Below are positions 43,975 through 55,300 of a DNA stretch of 64,000 nt, in pieces. Numbering within the stretch: the first letter of the stretch is position 1; each line of letters begins with the position of its first letter. Under the pieces are notes generated by a model, which searched no databases, was not told the origin of the DNA, and saw only the letters and a program-made list of their open reading frames with translations. Origin of the DNA: Erythrobacter aurantius (GTDB lineage: Bacteria > Pseudomonadota > Alphaproteobacteria > Sphingomonadales > Sphingomonadaceae); assembly GCF_023823125.1 (NCBI RefSeq), contig NZ_CP090949.1, positions 1,326,001-1,390,000 on the forward strand, given 5' to 3'. Both the position numbers and the translations under genes were made by a program.

Positions 43975-46845
43975 TTATTCGGCCCCTTCCATCTGGCGCA
44001 CTTCGACCGGCAGGCCCAGCGATTCGAGCTGCGGCTGGACGACCGAGGCATCGCCGACGACGACCCACACGAAGTCATCGACATCGAGCGCGGCGCGCGC
44101 TGCGGCATCGAGGCTGTCGGTGGTCTGCGCGGTGTAGCGATCCACCAGCGTTTCGTAGTAATTGTCCGGGCGGCCATAGAGCGCGATCGACTGCATCGCG
44201 CTGAGCACCGAACCCGAGGTTTCGAAGCTGCCCGGAAGTTCGCCGATCTCGCTCGCCTTGTTGCGGGTCAGCTCTTCCTCGGTCACCCCGCTGGTCGTCA
44301 GGAATTCGCTGGTTTCGCGGATCATTTCCGCCACCGAATCCCCGGTGCGGTCTGCCTGCACGCCGCCGCTGATGGCATAGACCACCGCGTTTTCGCGCGC
44401 CTGCGGCCCGCCACGAACGCCATAGGACCAGCCCTTGGTCTCGCGCAGGTTCATGTTGAGACGAGCAAGGAAGTTGCCACCCAGCGAGTTGTTGGCATTG
44501 GTGAAGTCGACATAGGCCGGATCGCTCGCATCAAGCGGCGTGACCTGCGCGCCGAGGATGAAGCTTTGCGGCGAATTCGGACGGTTGATCAGGACGATCC
44601 GCCCGCCTTGCGTGCTGGTGGGCAGGTTGGAGAAATCCTTTTCACCCTTTGCCACCGCCGGAGCGCTCCAGTCGCCGAAAGCGGCGTTGAGCTGGGCCAC
44701 GACTTCATCCATCGGCAGGCTGGAAATCACGAAGACTTCGCCGTTGTCCGGGCGGATCCACGTGTCCTTGAACGCGATCAGATCGTCGCGGGTGATGGCC
44801 GAAACGCTGTCGATCGTGGTGGTGCCGCCATAGGGCGTGTCGCCGAACAGCTCGGTGCCGATCGCGCGCACGGCAATGCCCTGCGGCGAACGCATCTGTG
44901 AACGGATGCCGGTAATGGTCTGCGCCTTCACGCGGTTCAGGTCGCTTTCGTTGAAAGCGGGTTCGCGAATGATCGAGCTGAACAGGTCGAGTGACGGCGC
45001 AAGGTTGGCCGACAGCGCCGACAGGGTGAAGGACGACCGGTCATCGCCGCCGCCGGTGGAGATGTTGACGCCCAGACGCTCACGCGCTTCGGCGATTTGC
45101 TGGCTCGACATGGTCGCGGTGCCTTCGTCGAACAGGCCCAGCGTCAGGTTCTCAAGCCCGCGCATGTCAACCGGATCAGCCGCCGAACCGGCGTTGAACG
45201 ACATGGTGACATAGGTCGCGGGAACGGCGTCACGCTTGGCGTAAGTCAGCTTCATGCCGTTGGCGAGCGTGGTGCGCTCGAAATCGGGGAAGTCGAGCTG
45301 CGGGACGGAATCGATTGCCGGAGCCGGACGGGTGACCGAAACCGTGATTTCCTCTGCCGCGCGATCGCGCTCCGATGCGTTTTCGCCCTCGGCAGCGACG
45401 CTGGCGGCTTCCTCGTAAGTTCCGTCGCGCTCACCCGGTTCGAGCACCAGGGTGAAAGCGGGGCGGGTCATCCATTTCTGCATCGCGGCCTTCACGTCGG
45501 CCGGAGTGATCGAGGCAAGCGTCGCCAGCTGATCGACCGCAAAGCCCGGATCGCCTGCCAGCACTTCGCCGCGGGCCAGAGCCACGGCCTTGCCGCCGAA
45601 CCCGCCGACCTGCTCAAGCCCGCGGATCGTGCCGGCCAGATCGCTGGTGGCGGCGCGGCGCACTTCGTCCTCGGTCGGGCCGGTTTCGATGTACCATTCG
45701 ATGAGCTGCTTCAGTCGCGCTTCGAGTACGGCCGGATCAACGCCATCCTTCAGCGTGGCGCTGACATTGATGATGCCGACGCGCTGGAAGTCGAAATTGC
45801 CGGCCGAAACACCCACCGCCAGCTGCTCGTCGCGCACGAGGATTTCGTCGAGACGGCTCGAGGCAAGGCCGCCGAGCACGGCGGTGCCGACGTTGAGCGC
45901 GGTCAGATCCTCGCTCATGATGCCGGGGGCAGGCCAGTAGATGCTGATCTGGGTCGCTGCGACCTGATCCTTCATCACGGTGCGGACCGGTTCGGACAGG
46001 GTCGGGATTTCAGCGGCTGCCGGAGTGTTGACCGGGCCGCGCGCAATCGGGCCGAACCACTTTTCGACCAGCGGGCGCGCTTCCTCTGCGGACACGTCAC
46101 CGGCCAGAACCAGAGTGGCGTTGTTGGGGCCGTACTTGTCGCGGAACCAATTGCGCACATCGTCCATCGATGCCGCGTCGAGATCAGCCATCGAGCCGAT
46201 CACCGAGTGCTGGTACGGGTGGCCGTCGGGGAAGATCGTTCCGAGGATTTCGTAGAAGACGAGGCCGCCGGGCTGGTTGTCGCCCTGACGCTTTTCGTTC
46301 TGGACGACGCCGCGCTGGTTATCGAGCTTTTCCTGCGTCACCGCGCCCAGCAGATAGCCCATGCGATCGCTTTCCAGCCACAGCGCGCGTTCGAGCGCGG
46401 GGCGGGGCACCGTCTGGAAGTAGTTGGTGCGGTCGAAATTGGTGGTGCCGTTGTAATCCGTCGCGCCCATTTCCTGGAGATACTGGAAATAGTCGGCGGG
46501 TGCGTTTTCCGAACCGTTGAACATCAGGTGTTCGAACAGGTGGGCAAAGCCGGTCTTGCCGGTGGGTTCGTCCTTCGACCCGACATTGTACCACACGGCA
46601 ACGCCGACGATCGGCGCCTTGCGGTCTTCGTGGACGATGACGGTCAGGCCGTTTTCAAGCTGGAATTCCTCGTAAGGAATCTGGACCTGTGCGACCAGCG
46701 CCTCAAGATCGCCTGCGCCTTCGGAGACGTTTTGCGATGCGTCCATATGCGCATCGGCAAAGGCCGGTGCGGCGGGCAGGGCAAGGGCAAGGCCGAGCGC
46801 CGCGCCAAGCGCGATGCGGCTGGTGGTGGCAAGACGAAGTTTCAT
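43975..46845 (-). CDS. M16-family zinc metallopeptidase (two-domain, secreted)
   Basis: 956 residues. Signal peptide about 1-30 (PAFA), a catalytic M16 domain with inverted zinc motif HLFEH (about 101-105) and the downstream Glu in VVQNEKRQ (about 177-183), then three more M16-like domains; the second half (about 510 on: LANGMKLTYAKRD) has no HxxEH and is the non-catalytic half. Full-length fused peptidases of this type degrade peptides of up to a few dozen residues in the periplasm. It lies downstream of the penicillin-acylase-family gene on the same strand (about 130 bp). Confidence 0.92.
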   Translation of the reverse strand: MKLRLATTSRIALGAALGLALALPAAPAFADAHMDASQNVSEGAGDLEALVAQVQIPYEEFQLENGLTVIVHEDRKAPIVGVAVWYNVGSKDEPTGKTGFAHLFEHLMFNGSENAPADYFQYLQEMGATDYNGTTNFDRTNYFQTVPRPALERALWLESDRMGYLLGAVTQEKLDNQRGVVQNEKRQGDNQPGGLVFYEILGTIFPDGHPYQHSVIGSMADLDAASMDDVRNWFRDKYGPNNATLVLAGDVSAEEARPLVEKWFGPIARGPVNTPAAAEIPTLSEPVRTVMKDQVAATQISIYWPAPGIMSEDLTALNVGTAVLGGLASSRLDEILVRDEQLAVGVSAGNFDFQRVGIINVSATLKDGVDPAVLEARLKQLIEWYIETGPTEDEVRRAATSDLAGTIRGLEQVGGFGGKAVALARGEVLAGDPGFAVDQLATLASITPADVKAAMQKWMTRPAFTLVLEPGERDGTYEEAASVAAEGENASERDRAAEEITVSVTRPAPAIDSVPQLDFPDFERTTLANGMKLTYAKRDAVPATYVTMSFNAGSAADPVDMRGLENLTLGLFDEGTATMSSQQIAEARERLGVNISTGGGDDRSSFTLSALSANLAPSLDLFSSIIREPAFNESDLNRVKAQTITGIRSQMRSPQGIAVRAIGTELFGDTPYGGTTTIDSVSAITRDDLIAFKDTWIRPDNGEVFVISSLPMDEVVAQLNAAFGDWSAPAVAKGEKDFSNLPTSTQGGRIVLINRPNSPQSFILGAQVTPLDASDPAYVDFTNANNSLGGNFLARLNMNLRETKGWSYGVRGGPQARENAVVYAISGGVQADRTGDSVAEMIRETSEFLTTSGVTEEELTRNKASEIGELPGSFETSGSVLSAMQSIALYGRPDNYYETLVDRYTAQTTDSLDAAARAALDVDDFVWVVVGDASVVQPQLESLGLPVEVRQMEGAE

Positions 46846-46977
46846 GAAGATGCTCCCCGTTGGAAAATCGCAAGAATTGCTGGTGCGCTCGTGCGTGTTG
46901 GCCAGTCGGCGATCAACTGCAAAGCGCGGTTAATCGATCAAACGCGTCGGTCCATCGACGAGTTCCATACTCTCGTA

Positions 46978-49209
46978 CTAGCGCGCGTTGTTGACCTTTC
47001 GGCTGCTGCGGGCGGCGGCGCGAACGTCCTCTTCCCAGAACCGCACCGGCTTCAGCCTGTGTTCGACGAAAAGGCCCATCTGATCGGTGTAATGCGGGCT
47101 GTCCGGGCGGGTGGTGGCTGCCCCGAACGGCTGGATCGAGCGCGAGAAGACACGCCCGCCATCGCGCGGCCATTCGACCCACTGGATGAAGCTGTCGCCG
47201 TGGACGAGGCTCAAACGCCCGTCCTCGTCCACTTGCCAGGTGGTTGAGGCGCGCAGCGTGTCCGATCCGCCGTCAAGCGGCAGGTCGACATTGCCCTGCC
47301 GCAGCCGCAGCAAGTCCGACATTGGCGGATCGATGCGCCCGAAATGTGTTGTCAGGTGATCGACCGCCTTTTGCAGATGTTCGGCGACTTTGGGCAATTC
47401 CTCGGCGTTCTTGTTGTTGTATTCCGCGCTCATGAAATCGCGGATCATCAACAGCGCGAGGGCATCGGCTGGGCCTTGGTTGTCGGCGGTGAAATCCCAC
47501 GTCAGCAGCAGGTCGCGCGCTTCGGCCAGTTCGCCTTCGGCTTCCATCGTTTCCAACCCGGCGAACATGTCCGCGACATAGCCTTGGCGTTCGTAGGCGG
47601 TGTCGTATTTGATCCGCTCCAGTTCGGCACGGGTCAGCGGGCCTTCGGTTTCCGACAGCAGTTTGTAGGCACGGCGGGAACGGTTGGTCTGCTTTTCTTC
47701 GATCCCTAGCACGGGTGAGAAATCCTCCCGCGACAGATCGCTGCCCGCGCCCGCGGCGGTGTAGGGTTCGTTATTGGCGTTGTAGAGCCAGCCCGAGGCC
47801 GGATTGATCAGCTTGGGAATCTCGGCGTAATCGACGGTGCCTTCCCAAATCAGATCGCTGCGTTTCCCGTCGAGGATGCCGCGCCAGTTGGCCTTCACAT
47901 CTTCGGGCCGGTCGGGGATGGCGGCATTGTAGACATAGGCGATGTTGCCTTCGCGGTCGGCGTAGATGAAGTTGGTCGAAGGGATCGCCATGCGCGCGAT
48001 CTGTGTCTGCCATTCTTCGAGATTGGTCGCCTTGTTGATGCGGTAATAGGCGTCCAGCTGCTGCACGCTGTCCATCCCGCCGTAACGGATCGCGAAATAG
48101 CCCTTGTCGTTCTTGATCACCGGGCCGTGGACGCTGCGATAGACGGTGCGGCGGACGGGCAGGGTGATCGGCCCCAGCTTGACGGGCAGAGTGACGGTCT
48201 TCGTTTCAAGGTCACGCCATTCGCCATCCAGCTTGTACTGGGTTCCCGCCTCGTTGACCTCCAGCTGGTAGATGTCGGCCATGTCGGGCCGGTTCACCGT
48301 ATTGGTCCAGCCGAGGTTTTCGTTGTGGCCAAGGAAGGGGAAGGGCGATCCGGGGAAGTTCGCGCCGGTAAAGTGCCAGCCTTCGCCCGACTGCACGCCC
48401 AGTTCGTACCATGCGACGCCGCCGCGCAGCGGCTGGTGTGAATTCGAGATCAGCGTGGTCGGCCCGCCCGAACGCTCTGGCGTCACGGCCCAGGCGTTGG
48501 AGCCGAGATGTTCGGCATCCTCGCCCCAGGGCAACACCAGATCGCGCCGCGCCTGCCCGCCGGGTTCGGCTTCGTCGACCGGGGCCGAAGCACCGGGGGT
48601 GGAGCCTTCGCGCGGGAAGCCGGGAATGTCCGGCCCGAATTCGCGGCGCAGTTCCTCGCCTGCGACAAGCGGCCCGACGACATTGCCAAGACCGTAGAAG
48701 AACGGCTGGCGCAGCACGAAACCAGCGGCGACATCCTCTCCGTTCACGGGGAACAGATTGGCGAGCTTGATCTCCTCCGGATGCTCGTCGGCATATTGGT
48801 TGAGCCCGGTGGCATAGGCTTCGAACAGGGCGCGCGTGTCTTCGGGCAGCTTGGGATATTCGCGTTCAGCCGTGCCGCGCGCGTCGAGCAGGTGATAGAC
48901 GTAATCGAAGGTCGCGCCGTCTTCTCCCGCGATCGCGCCATAGCGTCCGCGCGACATGGCGATCACGTCCTGCAAGGTGAAGAAATCGTCTTCGGCATGG
49001 GCGATGGCGACACCGAAAGCGACGTCGGGATCGGTTTCGCCATAGATCATCGGTACGCCGAATTCGTCGCGCACGATCTCGGCCGAGTATTCGCGATATT
49101 CGGGCGCCTTGGCCTGATGCGCGAAAAACGGTTCCCACGTCGCCAGCGCGATGAACACGGCAAGCACGACAGCGGCAAGCGTGATGACGCCGCCCTTCAG
49201 GAATTTCAT
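46978..49209 (-). CDS. Penicillin acylase family (Ntn hydrolase) protein
   Basis: 743 residues from ATG 49209, with GGAGAG 7 nt before it. N-terminal membrane anchor or signal (about 5-24). Alpha-subunit region carries VRDEFGVPMIYGETD; the maturation site is Gly-Ser in HLGSNAWAV (Ser about 239), where autocatalytic cleavage exposes the nucleophile. Beta-subunit signatures GHNENLGWTNTVN, RYGGMD and NPASGWLYNANNEPY follow. These enzymes cleave amides such as penicillins, N-acyl homoserine lactones or aculeacin. The substrate is open; a secreted N-acyl-amide or quorum-quenching acylase is plausible. Confidence 0.9.
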   Translation of the reverse strand: MKFLKGGVITLAAVVLAVFIALATWEPFFAHQAKAPEYREYSAEIVRDEFGVPMIYGETDPDVAFGVAIAHAEDDFFTLQDVIAMSRGRYGAIAGEDGATFDYVYHLLDARGTAEREYPKLPEDTRALFEAYATGLNQYADEHPEEIKLANLFPVNGEDVAAGFVLRQPFFYGLGNVVGPLVAGEELRREFGPDIPGFPREGSTPGASAPVDEAEPGGQARRDLVLPWGEDAEHLGSNAWAVTPERSGGPTTLISNSHQPLRGGVAWYELGVQSGEGWHFTGANFPGSPFPFLGHNENLGWTNTVNRPDMADIYQLEVNEAGTQYKLDGEWRDLETKTVTLPVKLGPITLPVRRTVYRSVHGPVIKNDKGYFAIRYGGMDSVQQLDAYYRINKATNLEEWQTQIARMAIPSTNFIYADREGNIAYVYNAAIPDRPEDVKANWRGILDGKRSDLIWEGTVDYAEIPKLINPASGWLYNANNEPYTAAGAGSDLSREDFSPVLGIEEKQTNRSRRAYKLLSETEGPLTRAELERIKYDTAYERQGYVADMFAGLETMEAEGELAEARDLLLTWDFTADNQGPADALALLMIRDFMSAEYNNKNAEELPKVAEHLQKAVDHLTTHFGRIDPPMSDLLRLRQGNVDLPLDGGSDTLRASTTWQVDEDGRLSLVHGDSFIQWVEWPRDGGRVFSRSIQPFGAATTRPDSPHYTDQMGLFVEHRLKPVRFWEEDVRAAARSSRKVNNAR

Positions 49210-49373
49210 TATCTGACTCTCCGATCTCTCTTCGATGCGGACAATCGCCTTGCAAACGGACGCAGTCAAGCAGGCCAGTCAGGCAGGTTGCAAAGGGGGC
49301 TTGCAAACCGCCTTGCCCGACCCACCTAGTCAGGTAATACACCAATGTTGCAAAAAAGCGGTCGCTATGTCTT

Positions 49374-49393
49374 GTGTTGCTAAAATGCAACAC
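49374..49393. promoter_or_regulatory. Inverted repeat in the clpB leader
   Basis: GTGTTGC (49374-49380) is repeated inverted as GCAACAC (49387-49393) around TAAAAT, 39 nt before the clpB ATG. It does not match CIRCE. It could be an operator or a short mRNA hairpin; several TTGCAA stretches lie nearby. An upstream CTTGCA at 49300-49305 with a CCTAG at about 49325 weakly resembles a heat-shock sigma promoter with a long spacer. Confidence 0.35.
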
Positions 49394-49431
49394 CATCTTG
49401 GGCGGGTAACACCAATGAGGGGTCTTCAGAC

Positions 49432-52008
49432 ATGAATCTCGAAAAGTTCACCGATCGCGCCAAGGGCTTTCTGCAAAGCGCGCAAACCGTCGCGATCCGC
49501 ATGAACCACCAGCGGATCACGCCGCTGCACCTGCTCAAGGCGCTGCTTGAGGATGACGAAGGCATGGCCGCCGGGCTGATCCAGCGCGCGGGCGGCGAGG
49601 CGAGCCTTGCTGTGAGCGCGGTCGATATTGGCCTGTCCAAGATCCCGCAGGTTACCGGCAGCGGGGCGCAATCGACGCCGGGGCTCGACAATGATGCGGT
49701 GCGCGTTCTCGATAGCGCCGAACAGCTCGCGGACAAGGCTGGCGACAGCTATGTCACCGTCGAACGGTTGCTCACCGCGCTTGCGATGGCGCCTGATTCC
49801 ACCCGCGATGCGATGAAGGCTGCGAGCGTGACCCCGCAAGGCCTCAACGCCGCGATCGAACAATTGCGCGGTGGCAAGCGTGCCGACAGCGCCAACGCCG
49901 AAGCCAATTACGACGCGATGGAGAAATTCGCCCGCGACCTGACTCAGGCTGCGCGTGATGGCAAGCTGGACCCGGTGATCGGCCGCGACGAGGAAATCCG
50001 CCGCACCATCCAGATCCTCGCCCGGCGGACCAAGAACAACCCTGCGCTGATCGGTGAACCCGGGACCGGGAAAACGGCGATTGCCGAAGGGCTCGCGCTG
50101 CGCATCGCCAATGGCGACGTGCCCGACGGCCTCAAGGGCCGCACGCTGATGTCGCTCGACATGGGTGCGCTGATCGCCGGTGCGAAATATCGCGGAGAAT
50201 TCGAGGAGCGGCTAAAGTCGGTTCTGGACGAGGTGAAAAACGCCGAAGGCAATATCATCCTGTTCATCGACGAGATGCACACGCTGATCGGGGCGGGGGC
50301 CAGCGAAGGCTCGATGGATGCTTCCAACCTGTTGAAGCCCGCCCTTTCCCGAGGCGAGCTGCACTGCATCGGCGCAACCACTCTGGATGAATACCAGAAG
50401 TATGTCGAAAAGGACCCCGCGCTCCAGCGGCGGTTCCAACCGGTGTTCATCGACGAACCCACTGTCGAGGACACGATTTCGATCCTGCGCGGGATCAAGG
50501 ACAAGTATGAACTGCACCACGGCGTGCGGATCACCGACGCCAGCATTGTGGCGGCGGCGCGCCTGTCCGACCGCTATATCCAGAACCGCTTCCTGCCTGA
50601 CAAGGCGATCGACCTGATGGACGAGGCCGCCAGCCGCATCCGTATGGAAGTGGAGAGCAAGCCCGAGGAGATCGAGGCGCTCGACCGGCGGATCATCCAG
50701 CTCAAGATCGAGGAAAGCGCGCTGGCCAAGGAGGACGATGTCGCGTCGCAAGACCGGCTCGAAAACCTGCGCAAGGAACTGGCGGATCTGGAGCAGGAGT
50801 CTTCCGAACTCACGACCCGCTGGCAGAACGAGCGCGACAAGATCGAGGCCGAAGGCAAGATCAAGGAAGAACTTGATGCCGCGCGGCTGGAGCTTGAACA
50901 GGCACAACGTTCCGGCGATCTCGCCAAGGCGGGCGAGCTGTCCTACGGCACGATCCCCGCTCTCGAAAAGCGGCTCGCCGAGGCTGAGGCCATGAGCGAG
51001 AACGCGTTGCTGCGCGAGGAGGTGACCGAAGAGGACATCGCCAGCGTCGTGTCCCGCTGGACGGGCATCCCGATCGACAAGATGATGGAAGGCGAGCGCG
51101 AGAAGCTGCTCGACATGGAAAACATCCTCGGCAAGCGGGTGATCGGCCAGAGTCAGGCCATCGTTGCCGTGTCAAAGGCGGTGCGCCGCGCGCGCGCCGG
51201 CTTGCAGGACCCGAACCGGCCGCTCGGCAGTTTCCTGTTCCTCGGCCCGACGGGCGTAGGCAAGACCGAGCTGACCAAGGCGCTCGCCGAATTCCTGTTC
51301 GATGACGATCAGGCGATGGTTCGCATCGACATGAGCGAATTCATGGAGAAGCATTCGGTCGCTCGCCTGATCGGCGCGCCTCCGGGCTATGTCGGCTATG
51401 ACGAAGGCGGGGTGCTGACCGAGGCGGTGCGCCGGCGCCCGTATCAGGTGGTGCTGTTCGACGAGGTGGAGAAGGCGCATCAGGACGTGTTCAACGTGCT
51501 GTTGCAGGTACTCGATGACGGGCACCTTACCGACGGGCAGGGCCGCAAGGTCGATTTCTCCAACACGCTGATCATCCTGACCTCCAACCTCGGCAGCCAG
51601 TACCTCGCCAACCTGCCCGACGACGGGAAGGTCGCCGATGTCGAGGATCAGGTGATGGATGTGGTGCGCGGGCATTTCCGCCCCGAGTTCCTCAACCGGC
51701 TGGACGAGATCATCCTGTTCCACCGCCTCGCGATGGAGCACATGGCGCCGATCGTCGAAATTCAGGTCAAGCGGGTGCAGAGACTGCTCGACGATCGCAA
51801 GATCAAGCTCGATCTGACCGATGCCGCACTGCGTTGGCTGGGCCGGGTGGGATACGATCCGGTCTACGGCGCGCGTCCGTTGAAGCGCGCGGTGCAGCGT
51901 TATCTGCAGGATCCGCTGGCCGAAATGCTGATCGAGGGCAAGGTGCTCGATGGCTCCACGATCCGCATCGACGAAGGCGACGGGGAATTGCAGATCGCGG
52001 TCGAGTGA
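49432..52008 (+). CDS. clpB: ClpB disaggregase
   Basis: 858 residues. N-terminal repeat domain (about 1-145), first AAA+ domain with Walker A GEPGTGKT (about 206-213) and Walker [11 protein letters not shown], middle coiled-coil domain (about 405-525, long Glu/Lys/Leu helices), second AAA+ domain with Walker A GPTGVGKT (about 605-612) and Walker [12 protein letters not shown]. It dissolves aggregated proteins together with DnaK. Stands alone; a strong terminator follows. Probably heat-inducible. Confidence 0.98.
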   Translation: MNLEKFTDRAKGFLQSAQTVAIRMNHQRITPLHLLKALLEDDEGMAAGLIQRAGGEASLAVSAVDIGLSKIPQVTGSGAQSTPGLDNDAVRVLDSAEQLADKAGDSYVTVERLLTALAMAPDSTRDAMKAASVTPQGLNAAIEQLRGGKRADSANAEANYDAMEKFARDLTQAARDGKLDPVIGRDEEIRRTIQILARRTKNNPALIGEPGTGKTAIAEGLALRIANGDVPDGLKGRTLMSLDMGALIAGAKYRGEFEERLKSVLDEVKNAEGNIILFIDEMHTLIGAGASEGSMDASNLLKPALSRGELHCIGATTLDEYQKYVEKDPALQRRFQPVFIDEPTVEDTISILRGIKDKYELHHGVRITDASIVAAARLSDRYIQNRFLPDKAIDLMDEAASRIRMEVESKPEEIEALDRRIIQLKIEESALAKEDDVASQDRLENLRKELADLEQESSELTTRWQNERDKIEAEGKIKEELDAARLELEQAQRSGDLAKAGELSYGTIPALEKRLAEAEAMSENALLREEVTEEDIASVVSRWTGIPIDKMMEGEREKLLDMENILGKRVIGQSQAIVAVSKAVRRARAGLQDPNRPLGSFLFLGPTGVGKTELTKALAEFLFDDDQAMVRIDMSEFMEKHSVARLIGAPPGYVGYDEGGVLTEAVRRRPYQVVLFDEVEKAHQDVFNVLLQVLDDGHLTDGQGRKVDFSNTLIILTSNLGSQYLANLPDDGKVADVEDQVMDVVRGHFRPEFLNRLDEIILFHRLAMEHMAPIVEIQVKRVQRLLDDRKIKLDLTDAALRWLGRVGYDPVYGARPLKRAVQRYLQDPLAEMLIEGKVLDGSTIRIDEGDGELQIAVE

Positions 52009-52083
52009 GTCGGGACGGGTGTCATGCACCGTGCCTGTTACAAGGCCGTGAAATATTCTGACTGCGGTTGGACAGAATAAACA

Positions 52084-52128
52084 AGCAAGGCGGATTGTTG
52101 CGTGCAATCCGCCTTGCGCTATATTTTT
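52084..52128 (+). terminator. Intrinsic terminator of clpB
   Basis: A 13-bp perfect stem (52084-52096 with 52104-52116), 7-nt loop and a TATTTTTT run. Confidence 0.92.
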
Positions 52129-52294
52129 TGGAAAGTTTCGCGCTTGCGATATTGCGGTTGCGAAAGCGGCTTGTGGGATTCCCGCAACACAAAGGGAGAA
52201 AGTCGCGCAAAATCGCGGTTCTTCCTGAACCTCTCATTTACATACCCCCCCTGCTATTGCACACAAACGTCACCGCAGGGGCTTTGTCGCGCAA

Positions 52295-52310
52295 CCAACA
52301 GGGGTGTTGG
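52295..52310 (+). repeat. Tetraloop hairpin in the receptor leader
   Basis: CCAACA (52295-52300), GGGG loop, TGTTGG (52305-52310): a 6-bp stem about 80 nt before the receptor start, within a wider self-complementary stretch. Possible leader structure; function unknown. Confidence 0.35.
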
Positions 52311-52390
52311 CGCACGTGTAGGGTAATATGCGTGCCGTCTGTTTGGATTGGTGCCCGGCCAAGGTTCCGGTTGTCGTAACTGGAGTGATC

Positions 52391-55300
52391 ATGAAGAAGT
52401 TTCACAACAATTCGCTGAAGGCGCTTGCCTTCTCCGCGTCGGCTATCGCGTTTGTGGTGGCCGGACCTGTCTATGCCCAGGACAATAGCGAAGAGGGGCA
52501 GGAAGAAGACGAAGAGCAGGTCGATGTCACGACCGATGCTTCGGGTCAGACTGCTGGCGGCGGTGGCATCACCGTTACCGGTTCGCGTATTGTCCGTGAC
52601 ACCTACAGCTCGATTTCGCCGCTGCAGGTTCTCAGCACCGAAAACCAGCAGGCAGTCGGCGCCTTCGACCCCGCGCAGATCCTGCAGCGTTCGGAAGCTG
52701 CTGCCGGTACGCAGATCGACGCGACCTTCCAGGGCTTCGTTCTTGACAACGGCCCGGGTTCGCAAACGATCAACCTTCGCGGTGTCGGCGCAGGCCGTAC
52801 CCTCGTTCTCGTCAATGGCCGTCGCCTCGCACCTGCCGGTGTGGAAGGCGCGCCGACGTCTCCCTCGATCAACCTCATTCCGGCAACTCTGGTTGACCGC
52901 TACGACCTGCTGACCGACGGTGCTTCGTCGGTTTACGGTTCGGACGCTGTTGCCGGCGTTGTGAACGTCATCCTGCGCAAGGACTTCGACGGTCTGGAAA
53001 TTCAGGCCAACGGCGACATCAACCCGATGGGTGCCGGTGAAGATTACTCGGTCAGCGGCGCATGGGGTTTCACCACCGACCGTGCCGTGTTCGGCATCGG
53101 TGCGGAATACCAGTTCCGCGACGAAGTGAAGCTGCGCGATCGTGACTTCCTGCGCGGTTGTACCACCAACCTCGAAGAAGATGCCGACGGCAACATCTAC
53201 CGTCTCGGTCTTGCCGACAACGCCGCAGTCCAGGCTCGTACGCCGGGCGTGAGCGTTTCGGAAAGCGAGTGCGTTATCTCCGGCATTTCGGGCCGTATCT
53301 TCCAGCCGTTCGCACGTTTCGGCTCGGTCTACTTCCCGGCCAATGGCAACATCGCCAACTTCCCGAACGATCCGCGCACCGGTCGTCCGTTCCTCTTCGG
53401 TGAATCGACCGACGCTTTCGGTACGGACCTTGACATCAACGGTGACGGCATCCGTGACGTCGACTTCCAGAACGTCAACACCAATGCGAGCGAAGCCGAA
53501 CTCGATCGGACCTTCATCTCGCAGCAGGAACTGATCAACGTCTTCGCATACGGCGAATACACCTTCCCGGGCGAAGCGAACATCACGCCGTTCTTCGAAG
53601 CGCAGTATACTCGCGCCGAGATCACCAACACCGGTGCAGGCAACCCGCAGATCTTCCCGTCGGTGCCTGACCTGAACATATTCAACCCGTGTAACTTCAT
53701 TTCGAACCCGAACGGCGTCGACTGCCGTGCGGTCGACAACGAGCTGCTCGGGCTGTCGAGCTTCCCGCGCATCCCGCCGGCACTTTCGACCGGCTTACCG
53801 CTCCCGACCACCCCGATTGCCGCGATCCGCGGTGACCGTAACAACTTCGACGTTGTGCAGGAGCAGTATCGCGGCGTGCTCGGTGTTCGCGGTGACCTGC
53901 CCTTCATCGGTTCCTCGTGGACCTTCGAAGTCGCTGGCGTGTACTCGCGTTCGGAAGGCAAGTCCTCGCGCGTCGGTATTCGTGAAGACCGTCTGGCATT
54001 CGCCCTCGGCCTTGACCCGACGGCAGACTTCGACGGCGACGGCATCATCGACAACGACGGTGACGGCATCGCTGACGACTACAACAACGGTCTCGACTTC
54101 TTCGGCTTCTTCGGTGACCCGCAGGTCATCGGTGAATGTAACACTGCCGGCCTGGCGAACCCCGGTCTCGCCGCGCCCGACCTCAACGCTTCGAGCTGTG
54201 TTCCCGTCAACCTGTTCGCTGCAAGCGTCCTGACCGGCCCGGTCGGCGACTTCGAAACTCAGGCTGAGCGCGACTACCTGTTCGACAGCCGCGATTTCGA
54301 CACCACCTACGAACAGATCCAGCTGTCGGCCTACATCACCGGCGACCTGTTCGAACTGCCTGCCGGCCCGGTCGGCGTGGTGCTCGGTGGCGAATGGCGT
54401 GAGGACAAGATCGAATCGAACCCCGACATCGTCGCTTCGAACGGTCTGTTCTTCGGCTTCTTCGCTGACGGCGGTGCATCGGGTTCCAAGTGGATCCGCG
54501 AACTCTTCGGCGAAATCGACATTCCGCTGATGGCAGGCGAAACGATGGTTGAAGAACTGTCGCTGAACGTCTCGGGCCGTCTGACCGACGAAGAATTCTA
54601 CGGCACCAACGGCACCTTCGCCATCAAGGGCGGCTGGCGTCCGGTGGCTCCGCTGCTGTTCAAGTTCAGCTACGGCACGTCGTTCCGCGCGCCGAACCTG
54701 CGCGAGAACTTCCTGCGCGGCCAGTCGGGCTTCACCACCCTGTTCGACCCGTGCGCCGTCCCTGACGATGCATTCGTCAACGGTGCCTACGATCCGACGC
54801 TCGACCAGCGCGATGACTTCGTCCTCGCCAACTGCTCGCGCGAAGGTCGCGATCCGACCAGCGTCGGTATCGACTCAGAGGGTCTGAACACTCGGCAGTT
54901 CGTCAGCGGTGAAATCACCCAGGGCGGCTCGCTGGACATCGATCCGGAAACCTCACGCTCGATCACGACCGGCTTCGCCTTCGAGGAAAGCTGGGGCAGC
55001 GGCTTCGATTTCGCGTTCAACTTCAACTACTACGACATCAAGATCAAGGACGCGATCGTCGAGCCTTCGGGGCAGTTCATCATCAACGACTGCTACTTCC
55101 GCGAAGACGGCGCCCGTTCCGAGTTCTGTGATCGTATCGATATCAACACCACCGACCGCGCTCTCATTCAGGGTGTCCGCGCCGGCTTCCTTAACCGTGA
55201 CCAGGAATCGGTCCGTGGTATCGATATCAACACGACCTTCGGCTACCCGCTGCAAATCGGCAACGAGACCTTCGATCTCACGCTGAACCTTGTTGCGAAC

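Larger units (their letters stand above)
52009..52390 (+). other. clpB terminator and long leader of the receptor gene, no gene seen
   Basis: After the clpB terminator (52084-52128) about 260 bp lead to the receptor start at 52391. The stretch is AT-richer than coding DNA and contains several self-complementary segments: cccctgc...gcagggg (about 52244-52281) and ccaaca-gggg-tgttgg (52295-52310). It probably holds the receptor promoter and a structured 5' leader. No conserved open frame was recognised. Confidence 0.5.

Noticed and set aside
45097..47247. 716-codon plus-strand frame opposite the M16 and acylase genes
   Set aside because: Both minus-strand genes have intact catalytic motifs; the opposite frame does not resemble any family.
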